Virus record (IMG/VR): IMGVR_UViG_3300036806_000149 | Coordinates: 20,778-84,777 of that record | Strand: one strand, 5' to 3' | DNA: 64,000 nt | Source of the DNA: a virus | Shown: positions 23,937-32,090 of the stretch, in pieces | Layout of the letters: every line of letters begins with the position of its first letter | Position numbering within the stretch: position 1 is the first letter of the stretch | Translations under genes and position numbers: made by a program | Notes under the pieces: generated by a model | Database searches by the model: none | What the model was told of the DNA's origin: nothing | What the model saw: only the letters and a program-made list of their open reading frames with translations

Positions 23937-25022
23937 TTAGGATCGCACCCTGATCTTAGCTTCACTCTGCGCCAAAGTCCAGGGCTTTGCACGACCAATG
24001 ATGTCTTCCAGCTCGAATGTGTCGAGATCCATGGCGTCGCTCTCATGTTCACCAACGACGTGGACTGAGACAAACGGCTTGAGCTGATCGACCGCACCGC
24101 GATGTTTCCGGTTCTGAGCATCGATCCATCCCCAAGTCGCCATCTCACCAGCTTTATCTGAGTCCAACATGAGAATCGCCCGCTCGGTCAGCTCCCGAAT
24201 GATTCTGGCGTGATGTTCGGTGAAGTTCGAACCGTTGATGGCCACCGCCGGAGATTTGAGCTTGGTGACGACGGCGATCGCGTTCCACTCGCCCTCGACG
24301 ACGATCAGCTCCTTGATCGACGACTCGATGCGATGCGCCCCATAGACCACGCGGCTGTTGAAGTAGCAGGGCCAGCCGTAGCGGTGGCCTCGACCCGGAG
24401 AGTCTCCCAGCACGAGGTACTTGGGCCGCCGGCCATCGACCGACCGCGCCTTGAAGCCCACCAGACGGCCTCGCTCGTCGCGTACGGCGAAGGTAATCCG
24501 GTCACTGAGCGAATCCCAACCGAACTCCCAGTTCGCCAGCGTCTCGGGCGCAAAGCCGCGCTCGAACACGTAGTCACACGCGGGATCGCTCTCCCACCCC
24601 GGCGTCTGCCAGGCCATCCACGCCTCGGGCCAGTTGACCGCAAACCGTTCGAGCGCCGACTCGTCGAGCAGCGGCTGGGCCGGCACGAAGACCGGCTCTC
24701 GCTCCAGAATCTTTCTTACCTCGGCCACCGTGTTGCGCGCGTCGGGGTTGATGAAGCCCGGCTGATAGCGCTCCTTGAGCATGCGGGTCGCTTCCAGTGG
24801 CGAGATCTGAAGCAGATGCGCGGTGAAATCTGAAGCTGTACCAGCAGCCTTGCACTTATAGCAGAAGAATGCAGTGGTGTCGGTGTTCATCGAGAGCGTG
24901 TTGTTGTCGCCATCGTGAAACGGACACGGCATGCGAATCTCGTCGCCGCGAGCCATCTCGAAGTCGAGATCCAGGCAGTCGAGCATGTCCTCGACATCTA
25001 CATGGGAGATCCACTCAGTCAC
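23937..25022 (-). CDS. DnaG-type primase
   Basis: Three hundred and sixty-one residues from GTG 25022, overlapping the DnaB stop as TAGTG. The zinc-binding domain has CPFH (Cys33, His36) and CYKC (Cys54, Cys57). The Toprim core has IVVEGEWNAIAV near residue 240 and LMLDSDKAG near 286. It synthesises RNA primers for lagging-strand replication with the adjacent DnaB helicase. A short AT-rich spacer (23880-23936) with TAAGATC copies separates it from the gp32-like gene. Confidence 0.92.
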   Translation of the reverse strand: MTEWISHVDVEDMLDCLDLDFEMARGDEIRMPCPFHDGDNNTLSMNTDTTAFFCYKCKAAGTASDFTAHLLQISPLEATRMLKERYQPGFINPDARNTVAEVRKILEREPVFVPAQPLLDESALERFAVNWPEAWMAWQTPGWESDPACDYVFERGFAPETLANWEFGWDSLSDRITFAVRDERGRLVGFKARSVDGRRPKYLVLGDSPGRGHRYGWPCYFNSRVVYGAHRIESSIKELIVVEGEWNAIAVVTKLKSPAVAINGSNFTEHHARIIRELTERAILMLDSDKAGEMATWGWIDAQNRKHRGAVDQLKPFVSVHVVGEHESDAMDLDTFELEDIIGRAKPWTLAQSEAKIRVRS

Positions 25023-26263
25023 TACTCGCCACTGACGCGCTTGAACCGATCACCCATGATCTCTTCGCGGAAGTGCTGTTTGTCGTGATCCCAGACGGCA
25101 TAGAACCGACCCAGCTTCCCGTCGCGATTCTTGTTCAGGCGGATCTCCATCCGCTTGGCCTTGTGCATCTCCTCATCGGCGTGCAACCCGATCACGATGT
25201 CGGGGTCCTGAATTGCTGAGATCGAGTAGGCGATGTTGTCCAGCTCCGCGCCCTCCTTGGACGCGGAGCGGTTGGTCTGAGCGGCGGCGATGATCGGGAT
25301 CTTCAGAGTGCGAGCGTTCTGCTTGAGATCCTGGGTGATCTCACCCAGCGTCTGCCACAGCTTGCTGCCTCGGGCCGCCCGGGCAGATCTCATGAGACTT
25401 AGATAATCGATGAAGACCACGTCGGGTTTGTGTCTGATCATCTCGGAGAAGATGTGATCAGCCGTGCAGCCCCGCAGCGAGTCGATCACGGTGATGTCGC
25501 AAGGCTTATGAGTGATCTGGTCAGCCGCCACCCGCCAGTCAGCCAGCGAAACTTCTTCCAGTTCGAGGTGTTTGAGCTTCCAGTAGTCGATCCCGGTGGC
25601 CATCGCATCCCAGCGCCGCATAATCACCCGACGCTCCATCTCCAAGGAGATGAACAGCGGGTTGAAGCCCCTCATCCACATGTTGTAGGCCATCACCATC
25701 AGCAGGGTGCTCTTGCCCAGGCCCGAGAAGCCGGCCACGGTGGCGAACTCGTGGGGCTGAATGCCGCCGGTCCAGTCGTCCAGCGAGCGAAATCCGAAGG
25801 GCACGCCCAACTTGCGGCCCTCCTGCTTGGTCTGTTCGTACTCGACAATCCGCGAACCCATGTCCTTGAAGCGAGCCACCTCGGACGTCGGCACCTGCAT
25901 CGCGAGCTGCCGAACCAGTTCGAACACCTCTAGAACGATCGTCTCCCCGGAGTCGAGGTCGTCGGCGCGCTCGGCGATCTGCACGGCAAAGTCCTGGGTG
26001 TAGCGCCGGTTGACCACGCCCACGAACTTGTCGAGCAAGTACTCCAGGGGCTCCTCGGGATACAGGAACTCCCACTGCGGCCGATCGGCCTTGATCACCT
26101 CTTTGGTGGGCGGATCGTTGTAGCGCCGCCAGTAGGTGAGCAGGTAGTCGTACATCTCCCGGCACGACTCGTCAGCGAAGTGCGCGAGGTCGATGCGCGA
26201 GACGGCCTCCTCCAGCCTCCCGGTAGAGATCAGCTTCGAGATCAAGCTGCGCTCAATGTCCAT
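25022..26263 (-). CDS. dnaB: Replicative DNA helicase, DnaB type
   Basis: Four hundred and thirteen residues. An N-terminal helical domain is followed by the RecA-fold motor: FATVAGFSGLGKSTLLM (Walker A near 180), PDVVFIDYLSLMRS (Walker B), LKIPIIAAAQTNRS and IVIGLHADEEMHKAKRMEIRLNKNRDGKLG, all DnaB/SF4 hallmarks. It unwinds the fork as a hexamer. It shares one base with the primase gene downstream, matching the classic helicase-primase pairing. Confidence 0.95.
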   Translation of the reverse strand: MDIERSLISKLISTGRLEEAVSRIDLAHFADESCREMYDYLLTYWRRYNDPPTKEVIKADRPQWEFLYPEEPLEYLLDKFVGVVNRRYTQDFAVQIAERADDLDSGETIVLEVFELVRQLAMQVPTSEVARFKDMGSRIVEYEQTKQEGRKLGVPFGFRSLDDWTGGIQPHEFATVAGFSGLGKSTLLMVMAYNMWMRGFNPLFISLEMERRVIMRRWDAMATGIDYWKLKHLELEEVSLADWRVAADQITHKPCDITVIDSLRGCTADHIFSEMIRHKPDVVFIDYLSLMRSARAARGSKLWQTLGEITQDLKQNARTLKIPIIAAAQTNRSASKEGAELDNIAYSISAIQDPDIVIGLHADEEMHKAKRMEIRLNKNRDGKLGRFYAVWDHDKQHFREEIMGDRFKRVSGE

Positions 26264-26264
26264 C

Positions 26265-26495
26265 TCAGTCCTCGACGGTCATCGCGTACTGGCGATCGCG
26301 GCCCTTGACGGTGAGCCGGTGGCCCACCAGCAGACGCCGGGGAACATCGAGCCGGTTGCCGCTCTCGGGCAGGTACATCTCGCCGTCGATGATCACCATC
26401 CCCAGCACGATCTGCTCGCGGGCGACGGACTGAGACATGCCGAATTCCTCGGCCAGCAGAGCTGGGAGATAGATGGACTCATCGGGCTCGGGCAT
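26265..26495 (-). CDS. Small S4-like domain protein
   Basis: Seventy-six residues. LPALLAEEFGMSQSVAREQIVLGMVIIDGE followed by VPRRLLVGHRLTVKG resembles the S4 RNA-binding fold (two helices, then a V-x-v-n-G strand turn and g-h-x-i-x-v). It ends two bases before the dnaB start. RNA binding is inferred from that resemblance. Confidence 0.6.
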   Translation of the reverse strand: MPEPDESIYLPALLAEEFGMSQSVAREQIVLGMVIIDGEMYLPESGNRLDVPRRLLVGHRLTVKGRDRQYAMTVED

Positions 26496-26527
26496 ACCTA
26501 TCTCCTGAATCTCAGAAAGTTTCTGGT

Positions 26528-26998
26528 CTAGCCTCCGTTGGGGGCGAGCTGATCCTGGATCGACTCCATGACCAGATTCCGCTGCACCGAGACGACGTCG
26601 CCTTCGACGATCTCGGCGAGCTGATTCAGCGCCGCTGCCATGTTCTCACGTTGGACGTCGGTGAAAGGAGCCGGCGCATCGGGGTCGATGTAGGTGATGA
26701 TCTGGCAGGGGCCGACGCTCACGTTGGCGTACTGGCCGGTGGGGATCAGTTCGGACGCCGTCATCGTGATCCGGACCATCGGCCGGCCGTCGCTGGTCCG
26801 GGGCCAGCCGTCGCTCACCGTCTCCTGCTGCTTCTCGGCCTGCTTGGCGGCAGTTTCAGCTTTGCCCCGGCTCTGCGTGTCCTGATTGCCGATGGACTTG
26901 GCCTGACGCGGGTTGGCGCGGGCGGGCTTGCTAGCAGCGGGCTCCTCTGCTGCCTTGGGCTTGGCCTTGGAACCGGGACGCTGTCGGGCTGCTGGCAT
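26528..26998 (-). CDS. Conserved-type phage protein
   Basis: One hundred and fifty-six residues. A basic, Ala/Pro-rich disordered N-terminus (about 60 residues) precedes a compact domain MVRITMTASELIPTGQYANVSVGPCQIITYIDP and a helical end. The ITMTASELIPTGQYANV pattern recurs, as I recall, in phage proteins of unknown function near replication genes. Nothing indicates an enzyme. Confidence 0.6.
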   Translation of the reverse strand: MPAARQRPGSKAKPKAAEEPAASKPARANPRQAKSIGNQDTQSRGKAETAAKQAEKQQETVSDGWPRTSDGRPMVRITMTASELIPTGQYANVSVGPCQIITYIDPDAPAPFTDVQRENMAAALNQLAEIVEGDVVSVQRNLVMESIQDQLAPNGG

Positions 26999-27015
26999 GG
27001 TTGGCTATCTCCCCA

Positions 27016-27486
27016 TCAGAATCGAGACGACTTCGAGTACTTGGGCTTGACCGGCTTACGCGAGGAACGATCTACGCGCGAGCGCGCGTCATCGGGATTG
27101 CGAGGACGAGCGGCAGTGCCACCACGCCCGGTGATCGGCTTGGGCGAGTTGTGGCCGGTCTTCTTGTTCTCACGCGGCTTGCGCATGTTCTCAACGGCCT
27201 CAATGACCTTGGCATCGGTCGGGTTGTAGTAGGGAAGCCCCTTACCCGGCCAGCGCTCGGTCTCCTTGAGCCACTCCTTGAGACCCTCTACCTGAGATTC
27301 AGTCCAATACCGCCATCCCCGATGGCCGCGCTGAGGACGGAGATTCACGGGCAACACGCCGAGCTGCTCCCACTTGCGCAGCGTGGCCATCCGCCGGTCG
27401 AGGATCTCGGCGACCTCGCGGATGTAGATGTGCTGCTCCTCCTCCGGAGCTTCCTCGGGGGCGGGTTTCGGCCGTTTCGGGGACAT
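27016..27486 (-). CDS. MerR-like helix-turn-helix DNA-binding protein
   Basis: One hundred and fifty-six residues. Residues about 19-75 (YIREVAEILDRRMATLRKWEQLGVLP...GHRGWRYWTESQVEGLKEWL) are a winged MerR/excisionase-type HTH. The remaining half is basic and disordered. TAAGATCTCATC sits directly before the ATG with no Shine-Dalgarno site. It could regulate early genes or act as an architectural factor. It is the first minus-strand gene after the control region 27487-28163. Confidence 0.75.
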   Translation of the reverse strand: MSPKRPKPAPEEAPEEEQHIYIREVAEILDRRMATLRKWEQLGVLPVNLRPQRGHRGWRYWTESQVEGLKEWLKETERWPGKGLPYYNPTDAKVIEAVENMRKPRENKKTGHNSPKPITGRGGTAARPRNPDDARSRVDRSSRKPVKPKYSKSSRF

Positions 27487-27498
27487 GATGAGATCTTA
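27487..27498 (-). promoter_or_regulatory. Start-associated element TAAGATCTCATC, candidate leaderless promoter
   Basis: The minus strand reads GGTAAGATCTCATC then ATG 27486. TAAGAT is six bases from the start codon, the spacing of a -10 box for a leaderless mRNA. The element matches 16622-16633 exactly and 1664-1675 except for one base. No clear -35 is seen. Confidence 0.45.
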
Positions 27499-27657
27499 CC
27501 TCAAGCGGAAGATCGGAAAGCCCGACCGCCTCGATATCACCGCCAGGGAAGAACGATGAACCGGCCGCAGACGATCGGGCTTTCGCCGCGCGAGCCCCCG
27601 CACCGGAGAGAGTGGCGTGAAGGAGCCGAGAGTCTACAGCTCCCCAGAAAGACGAAA

Positions 27658-27688
27658 CCCCGACTCGATCAGCAGGTCCGAGACGGGG
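27658..27688 (-). terminator. Inverted repeat, possible terminator
   Basis: Arms CCCCGaCTCG and CGAGaCGGGG flank an 11-base loop. Read on the minus strand the stem is followed by TTTCGTCTTTCT, a loose T-rich tail, so it may stop minus-strand transcription. An RNA structure with another role is equally possible. Confidence 0.35.
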
Positions 27689-28163
27689 CTTCGCTATGGG
27701 GTGACGTCTTCAAGCCCGACAACGCACGCGGGGGCGTGATAGGCTGCCGGTCGTTAGCCAAGAAGACGTGAGGATTGTAGCAAATCCTCGTGCAGATTGG
27801 AGTTGCTCTGTAGCAACACAACGCTCAATCTCTGAACGATCAGCAGGCACCGCATCATGGGACGCGCTGGCGTAGAGGCGGTGACGTGACTCGGAAGCGA
27901 ATGGGACAGGCGGGCAAGCCGACAGCCGCCAGGTCGCGGAGAGAGCGTTGGGGCTTGGGAGGGCGAGAGAGAGCTTATATACGCTGTAGCTACAACCCTC
28001 TCCAGGGACAGGCGGGATCTGCCCGGAAGCGAAGCCTATGGCGAGAGGGCTAAAAGATCTCAAACCCATGAAACTCAGGTGATAAGGTGCCTGCCACTCT
28101 AATAATCAGGAGCGGCAGACGCCATGGCGACACCGCTCCCAGGCCACAGGAGGCGCTACTCCC

Positions 28164-28214
28164 ATGACCTCCAAGGGATTATACCCTTGCATTTTTGTGC
28201 ATTGCATCACGTAA
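28164..28214 (+). CDS. Leader peptide upstream of the HNH-helicase gene
   Basis: A 16-residue frame (MTSKGLYPCIFVHCIT) starts at ATG 28164 with an excellent AGGAGG site ten bases upstream. It ends at TAA 28212-28214, in the same frame as, and ten bases before, the next gene's ATG. The main gene itself has no ribosome site, so leader translation may control it, or stop-codon readthrough may add an N-terminal extension. A hairpin at 28109-28139 precedes it. Confidence 0.5.
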   Translation: MTSKGLYPCIFVHCIT

Positions 28215-28226
28215 CTACGTGCAATG
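28200..28226 (+). promoter_or_regulatory. Hairpin over the start codon of the HNH-helicase gene
   Basis: CATTG (28200-28204) pairs with CAATG (28222-28226), and CACGT with ACGTG, with a three-base bulge. The ATG (28224-28226) lies in the 3' arm. Ribosomes ending the leader at 28212-28214 would occupy the loop and open the stem. This resembles translational attenuation; it is inferred from sequence. Confidence 0.45.
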
Positions 28227-30293
28227 TCTGCTCGCATCTTTGCTCTACGTGAGCATAACTCTCTGTTTCTCCGCTCCGGTGGCCGATGTCAATCATGTGG
28301 ATCTGAGCTGATTCGTGGTTGGCACGCCGACCACGTAATCCCCTGGTCGGCTGGAGGAAGAACGGTACTTTCAAATGGGCAAGCGCTTTGCGCTGTCTGC
28401 AATCTTCAGAAGGGTAACTCGATGTCTTCGACCAAAACTCGTAATGCACCAGAACTTCGTCCATTTCGCGCACGTGACTTTCAGCGGCGGTTGGATGAGA
28501 CTGTCCACCAGCGTTGGGATGAACCAGACAAGAGGACGATCGCGTGGGTAGAGACCGGCAGCGGTAAAACCAAGGCGTGGATCGCCTTGGCTGATCATCT
28601 GATCATAAAGGGACTAATCGACTACGTTATGGTTTATACGCCTCGGTTGAACCTATGCGAACAGGCCGATCTCGACAGCCAGGAGTTCAAGCGCGAGCAC
28701 GGAGCAGCTTTTAGAGTGATTGGCCACAAGGCCAATAAAATGCCTCTGCGCTCCTCCGAGGAAGACGGCTTTATCTCAACCTTCCAGGCTGCGGTGATGG
28801 CGGAGAATACCGCCATTGCCAAAAGTGAAGAGAACATTCACGTCGTTCAAGCGCGAAAGGATCAGAGCCGCTTCTTGTTGGTCATCGACGAGGCGCAGTT
28901 CTGTGGCCTAGACAAAGATGGAGGTGGCACTAAAGCAGCACAAGTCATGCAGCGTTTGATGGAGCTTGCAGCTCATACGTTGATCATGACAGGCACACCT
29001 TACCGCGCTGATGGTCAGCGCGTGATCGGATGCGAGTACAGCATCAATCACGATAATCCCAAGTTCGAGCGGCTGATCTGGCACGTTCGCGCGACGCTCA
29101 AGGAAGGTCTAGCCAACGATTATCTCCGGCCACCTGAGTTCTACCTTCACCCCGGTCTTGCCAAGTGGGAGTCATCCGATGGATTGATCAAACGCAACAT
29201 CGACATCACCCAGGCTGAAGACAAGCTAAAGCCCATTCTGGCGAGTGAAGACGTGTTTAGCCCCCTTGTTGATGACACCATCGAGAAGTACCGCGAGCGC
29301 GTCAAGCTCGATCGACGTTATTGCGGCCTGATCACGTGCGGGACTCAGTCTCAGGCGCGGGCCGTTCTCCGGTATGCCAAGGCCAACTACCCAGATATCG
29401 ATTACGTCTGCGTGTTATCGGACCCGTCCGAAGATGATGGCGTTCACGCGGGGGCTCAAGCACACAGCATGTTGCGTGCTTTCCGGAAGCGGAAAGACGG
29501 TGGCATTCTCATCACAGTCCGTATGGTGTTTATCGGGTTTGACCATAAGCCGATTACAGTCATCTGTGTGTTGACGCACTACCGTCATGAAGGACACTTA
29601 CGTCAGATTCTTGGTCGCGGTCTGCGTATGTGGATCGCAAAAGAGGGTGAACTACCAGCACCACCTATCGACGAACAATGGTGTTTCATAATCGGTCCAG
29701 ATGATCCCAGATTCGCAAAGTTCGCCGAAAAGATTCGCAAGGAACGCGATGACGGACTTCACATCCGTAATACGCGCATTAGCAATGGAGGTAGTGGAAG
29801 TGGCACCATAGATGAGGGAGTCGTCACCGATGCGGACATGGGCGATCCGCGCGCAGCAAGCATCGATACTGACCTCGATGCTGACGACTTGAAGTTGATC
29901 GAGGACTTCCGACAAGAGCATAGTTTGCATACGCCTCCTACAGAGATCCGTAAAATCATCGACAATTTCTCAGACTGGAAGCGGAATCGAGGAGATACGT
30001 ATCAGTCTTCTCGCGAACACACCAATCATCGGACTCGCAAAGAGGATCTCGAAGCACAGCGAGCGACTTGTCAAGATTGGGCCAAGAAGATCGCCGGCTT
30101 GCGATTGAATCGTCAGCCTGGTCGGAACTGGTCGGAACTCATGCGTGAAATCATCGGCGAGGCTCACAACGGACCCTTCGGAGATCAGCTCGGGTTTATC
30201 AAGAATGGAGATCTCTCCACGATGGAGGATCTCAAGACTCGCGAGGATACTTTGAGGAAGATGTATTCCAATGAGCGCAAATCACAACATTAG
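28224..30293 (+). CDS. HNH nuclease-SF2 helicase fusion
   Basis: Six hundred and eighty-nine residues. Residues 15-68 are an HNH/zinc module: CQSC (22-25), HADHVIPWSAGG (His37), NGQALCAVCN (Asn51, Cys56, Cys59). A DEAD/ResIII-type helicase follows: WVETGSGKT (108-116), VIDEAQF (220-226), MTGTPYRAD (255-262) and QILGRGLRM (about 461-469). The C-terminal 200 residues are polar and unassigned. It lies on the strand opposite to the flanking phage genes, has lower GC and overlaps a partner gene by 23 bases. HNH plus ATP-driven translocase suggests a defence or restriction-like effector, or a mobile element; substrate unknown. Confidence 0.85.
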   Translation: MSARIFALREHNSLFLRSGGRCQSCGSELIRGWHADHVIPWSAGGRTVLSNGQALCAVCNLQKGNSMSSTKTRNAPELRPFRARDFQRRLDETVHQRWDEPDKRTIAWVETGSGKTKAWIALADHLIIKGLIDYVMVYTPRLNLCEQADLDSQEFKREHGAAFRVIGHKANKMPLRSSEEDGFISTFQAAVMAENTAIAKSEENIHVVQARKDQSRFLLVIDEAQFCGLDKDGGGTKAAQVMQRLMELAAHTLIMTGTPYRADGQRVIGCEYSINHDNPKFERLIWHVRATLKEGLANDYLRPPEFYLHPGLAKWESSDGLIKRNIDITQAEDKLKPILASEDVFSPLVDDTIEKYRERVKLDRRYCGLITCGTQSQARAVLRYAKANYPDIDYVCVLSDPSEDDGVHAGAQAHSMLRAFRKRKDGGILITVRMVFIGFDHKPITVICVLTHYRHEGHLRQILGRGLRMWIAKEGELPAPPIDEQWCFIIGPDDPRFAKFAEKIRKERDDGLHIRNTRISNGGSGSGTIDEGVVTDADMGDPRAASIDTDLDADDLKLIEDFRQEHSLHTPPTEIRKIIDNFSDWKRNRGDTYQSSREHTNHRTRKEDLEAQRATCQDWAKKIAGLRLNRQPGRNWSELMREIIGEAHNGPFGDQLGFIKNGDLSTMEDLKTREDTLRKMYSNERKSQH

Positions 30294-30933
30294 TCACCGG
30301 ACCGTAACAGTACGTCTCTCTGACGAAGAACGCCACCTCGAACTGCTACGTGAAGCTGCCACGAGTAGTGGTGTGAATCCGCGTGGTTTCATCCTGGTGC
30401 TCTCGCGTGTGATCGAGCGAAGGATGTGGGAGACCTTTCCAGGTGGCTCGATCACATTTCATGAGTTCATTGAGCGCGTCGGGCTGACTCCTGATGCGCT
30501 CGAATCGATCTTGGAGATACCGGCGGAGCTTGAGGACCGCTCTGGAGAGCATGAGCGCTTTGAGGAAACTCGCGAAGAAGCCCGGAAACTGCTCGGCATC
30601 CAGAGGAAGGTTCGAGAACTGCTCACTCCGGAGGTCAATCAGCATGGCACGAATCAGCATGCCGAAGGAGGTTCTATTAGAACCTCCTCTCGCGGCACGA
30701 CGGAGAACTACACCATGCGAGTCCTCCACCGAGATCACCCTAAGCTCTATCGGCGCGTGCTTGACGGCGAGCTATCAGCTCATGCCGCAGCGATCGAAGC
30801 TCGTATTCGTAAACCCACTGCCACGGTCCCAGTGGACTCCGCAGAGAAGGCCATCAAAGCTCTCTCTCGCCGCTTCACAATTGAAGAGCTTCGAGAAGCC
30901 CTGGATCACTTGTCAACCTCGCGGCAGAGTTGA
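30271..30933 (+). CDS. Partner protein of the HNH-helicase (ParB/HTH-like tail)
   Basis: Two hundred and twenty residues. The N-terminus TVTVRLSDEERHLELLREAA recalls a ribbon-helix-helix strand and helix. The middle is acidic and helical. The C-terminal part YTMRVLHRDHPKLYRRVLDGELSAHAAAIEARIRKPT is the pattern seen after HTH modules in ParB-like and related regulators (H-P-x-L-x-x-x-V-x-x-G-x-L-S-x-x-A-A). It starts inside the end of the helicase gene, so the two form one operon. It may confer DNA specificity or regulation. Its last 28 bases overlap the convergent RNase H gene. Confidence 0.65.
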   Translation: MSANHNISHRTVTVRLSDEERHLELLREAATSSGVNPRGFILVLSRVIERRMWETFPGGSITFHEFIERVGLTPDALESILEIPAELEDRSGEHERFEETREEARKLLGIQRKVRELLTPEVNQHGTNQHAEGGSIRTSSRGTTENYTMRVLHRDHPKLYRRVLDGELSAHAAAIEARIRKPTATVPVDSAEKAIKALSRRFTIEELREALDHLSTSRQS

Positions 30934-31289
30934 TCCGGCCGTTTCGTCTGCTCTCTAGGTACCCATTGTATAGATACTGTAGCTAGACGAGTCCCCAGCT
31001 CTATCGTCTGAGCCACGATCGGGATCAGATGCTCAGCCGAGACCTGGTAGACGCCCAGCAGGTGGTTCACCGGCGTCTGGGAGTCGTTGACGATCTCCAG
31101 ATCGGTCACGCCGTGCTTCAGCGCCAGCTCGATCGCGAGCTGGATCGAGAGATGCTCGGCGACGATGTTGGTACAGGGAGAAAGTTTCTCGGCCCGCTCG
31201 ACGACCCGGCCGTCCTCCAGCGTTAGCACCACGGCGCGGGCTCCGGTGCCGGCGTTGCCGCGCCCGTCAGTGATCGCCGTGGCTCTCAT
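30906..31289 (-). CDS. RNase H-like protein
   Basis: One hundred and twenty-seven residues from ATG 31289, which overlaps the upstream TGA (ATGA). The RNase HI fold is indicated by ITDGRGNAGTGA (Asp8), NIVAEHLSIQLAIELALKHG (Glu46), LEIVNDSQTPVNHL (Asp69) and VPREQTKRPDQLCREV at the C-terminus. It would remove RNA primers or RNA-DNA hybrids during replication. A GAAAGTTTC motif lies at 31180. Confidence 0.85.
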   Translation of the reverse strand: MRATAITDGRGNAGTGARAVVLTLEDGRVVERAEKLSPCTNIVAEHLSIQLAIELALKHGVTDLEIVNDSQTPVNHLLGVYQVSAEHLIPIVAQTIELGTRLATVSIQWVPREQTKRPDQLCREVDK

Positions 31290-31690
31290 CCAGGGAACCG
31301 GTATGCCTTCTGCCGACGGTTGGACTTGGGATTGCGCTTCCAGCCCACGTGCTCGATGCGCCCCATATTGCATAGCTCCGAGAGCCGCTGATGGCCGCCG
31401 TTGCCCTCTCCCCCACGTCGGCTGCGGATCTCATCAACCTCGAAGCCAGCCATGATGCCTCCGAACTCATCCTGGTGATCTCGTACGCAGATCTCCACTT
31501 CCTGCTGAGATTCATTGAGGTTCTCGAAGGTCTTGATCGCCGACTCGTGAGCAGTAGACGGATGCCCTGAGCGTGCGAGCTGTTTCGGATGACTCACCGG
31601 CTGCTTGGTCTTCGTCTTCTCAACTCTTCCTGTTCGCCTCTTGACTCGCGCGAGCACGTCCGACATCGGCGCTTCATTCCAATCAGTCAT
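31286..31690 (-). CDS. Winged-helix DNA-binding protein
   Basis: One hundred and thirty-four residues. The N-terminal 45 are basic and disordered. The rest (VEICVRDHQDEFGGIMAGFEVDEIRSRRGGEGNGGHQRLSELCNMGRIEHVGW) follows the layout of a winged helix in which a recognition helix precedes a beta wing. Both ends use ATGA overlaps. It probably binds DNA and may regulate the local operon. Confidence 0.65.
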   Translation of the reverse strand: MTDWNEAPMSDVLARVKRRTGRVEKTKTKQPVSHPKQLARSGHPSTAHESAIKTFENLNESQQEVEICVRDHQDEFGGIMAGFEVDEIRSRRGGEGNGGHQRLSELCNMGRIEHVGWKRNPKSNRRQKAYRFPG

Positions 31691-31842
31691 CGCTTCTTGC
31701 GGCGCTTCTTCTTGCGGGTCGCCGGTGGCACCTTAGAGCCTCGCTTGCGGCCTTCCTCGCTCTCGGTCCAGTAGGAGCGCGTGAACGGGTTGTAGCCATC
31801 GGCCTGGTTGACTCCGGTGCGCTTCTGGGCCTTGCGGGTCAT
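31687..31842 (-). CDS. Small basic protein
   Basis: Fifty-one residues from ATG 31842 (MTRKAQKRTGVNQADGYNPF), ending in an Arg/Lys run (ATRKKKRRKKR). It resembles the tiny basic proteins at 974-2003 and overlaps the next start as ATGA. Likely nucleic-acid binding by composition. Confidence 0.6.
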   Translation of the reverse strand: MTRKAQKRTGVNQADGYNPFTRSYWTESEEGRKRGSKVPPATRKKKRRKKR

Positions 31843-31877
31843 CGCTTCATGCTTGTTTCACCGGGGTGTTTCACGTT

Positions 31878-32090
31878 TCACAGCTCCACCGGCAGCTTGT
31901 CGCCGATCTCCTCCACGCGGCGCTCGCGCATCAGCTCGGGCTCGCGGATGTAGATCACCATCGGCAGCTCGCACTCCGGGCAGAGCGTACGCTCGCCGGC
32001 CTCCAGCGGCATGTAGAACTCGTGGAGATGATCGCCGGCGCACAGCCCGATGAAGGGTGGAGGGTGCTCGCGCGGTTTCCTCCAGCCCAT
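31878..32090 (-). CDS. Zinc-ribbon protein
   Basis: Seventy residues from ATG 32090, overlapping the upstream stop (TGATG). One Cys in LCAGDHLHEF and the pair LCPECELPMVIY, together with nearby His residues, form a plausible zinc site. The family is unknown. A longer frame to 32132 exists, but the overlap favours this start. Confidence 0.6.
   Translation of the reverse strand: MGWRKPREHPPPFIGLCAGDHLHEFYMPLEAGERTLCPECELPMVIYIREPELMRERRVEEIGDKLPVEL

Larger units (their letters stand above)
27487..28163. other. Hairpin-rich noncoding control region
   Basis: About 680 bases between divergent genes have no convincing frame. They hold many inverted repeats: GAAAGCCCGA/TCGGGCTTTC (27516-27525, 27575-27584); a stem CCCCGaCTCG/CGAGaCGGGG with an A-A mismatch (27658-27688); GAGGATT/AATCCTC (27770-27789); GTTGCT/AGCAAC (27802-27817); CCCTCTC/GAGAGGG (27996-28049) enclosing CGGG/CCCG; and GGAGCGG/CCGCTCC (28109-28139). 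TGTAGCAA occurs twice and TGTAGCTAC once. Candidate roles are an operator region, structured RNAs or a replication origin next to primase and helicase genes. Confidence 0.5.

Noticed and set aside
27710-28069. Minus-strand frame of 119 codons in the noncoding region
   Set aside because: Composition is not protein-like, it covers several hairpins, and no ribosome site is seen.
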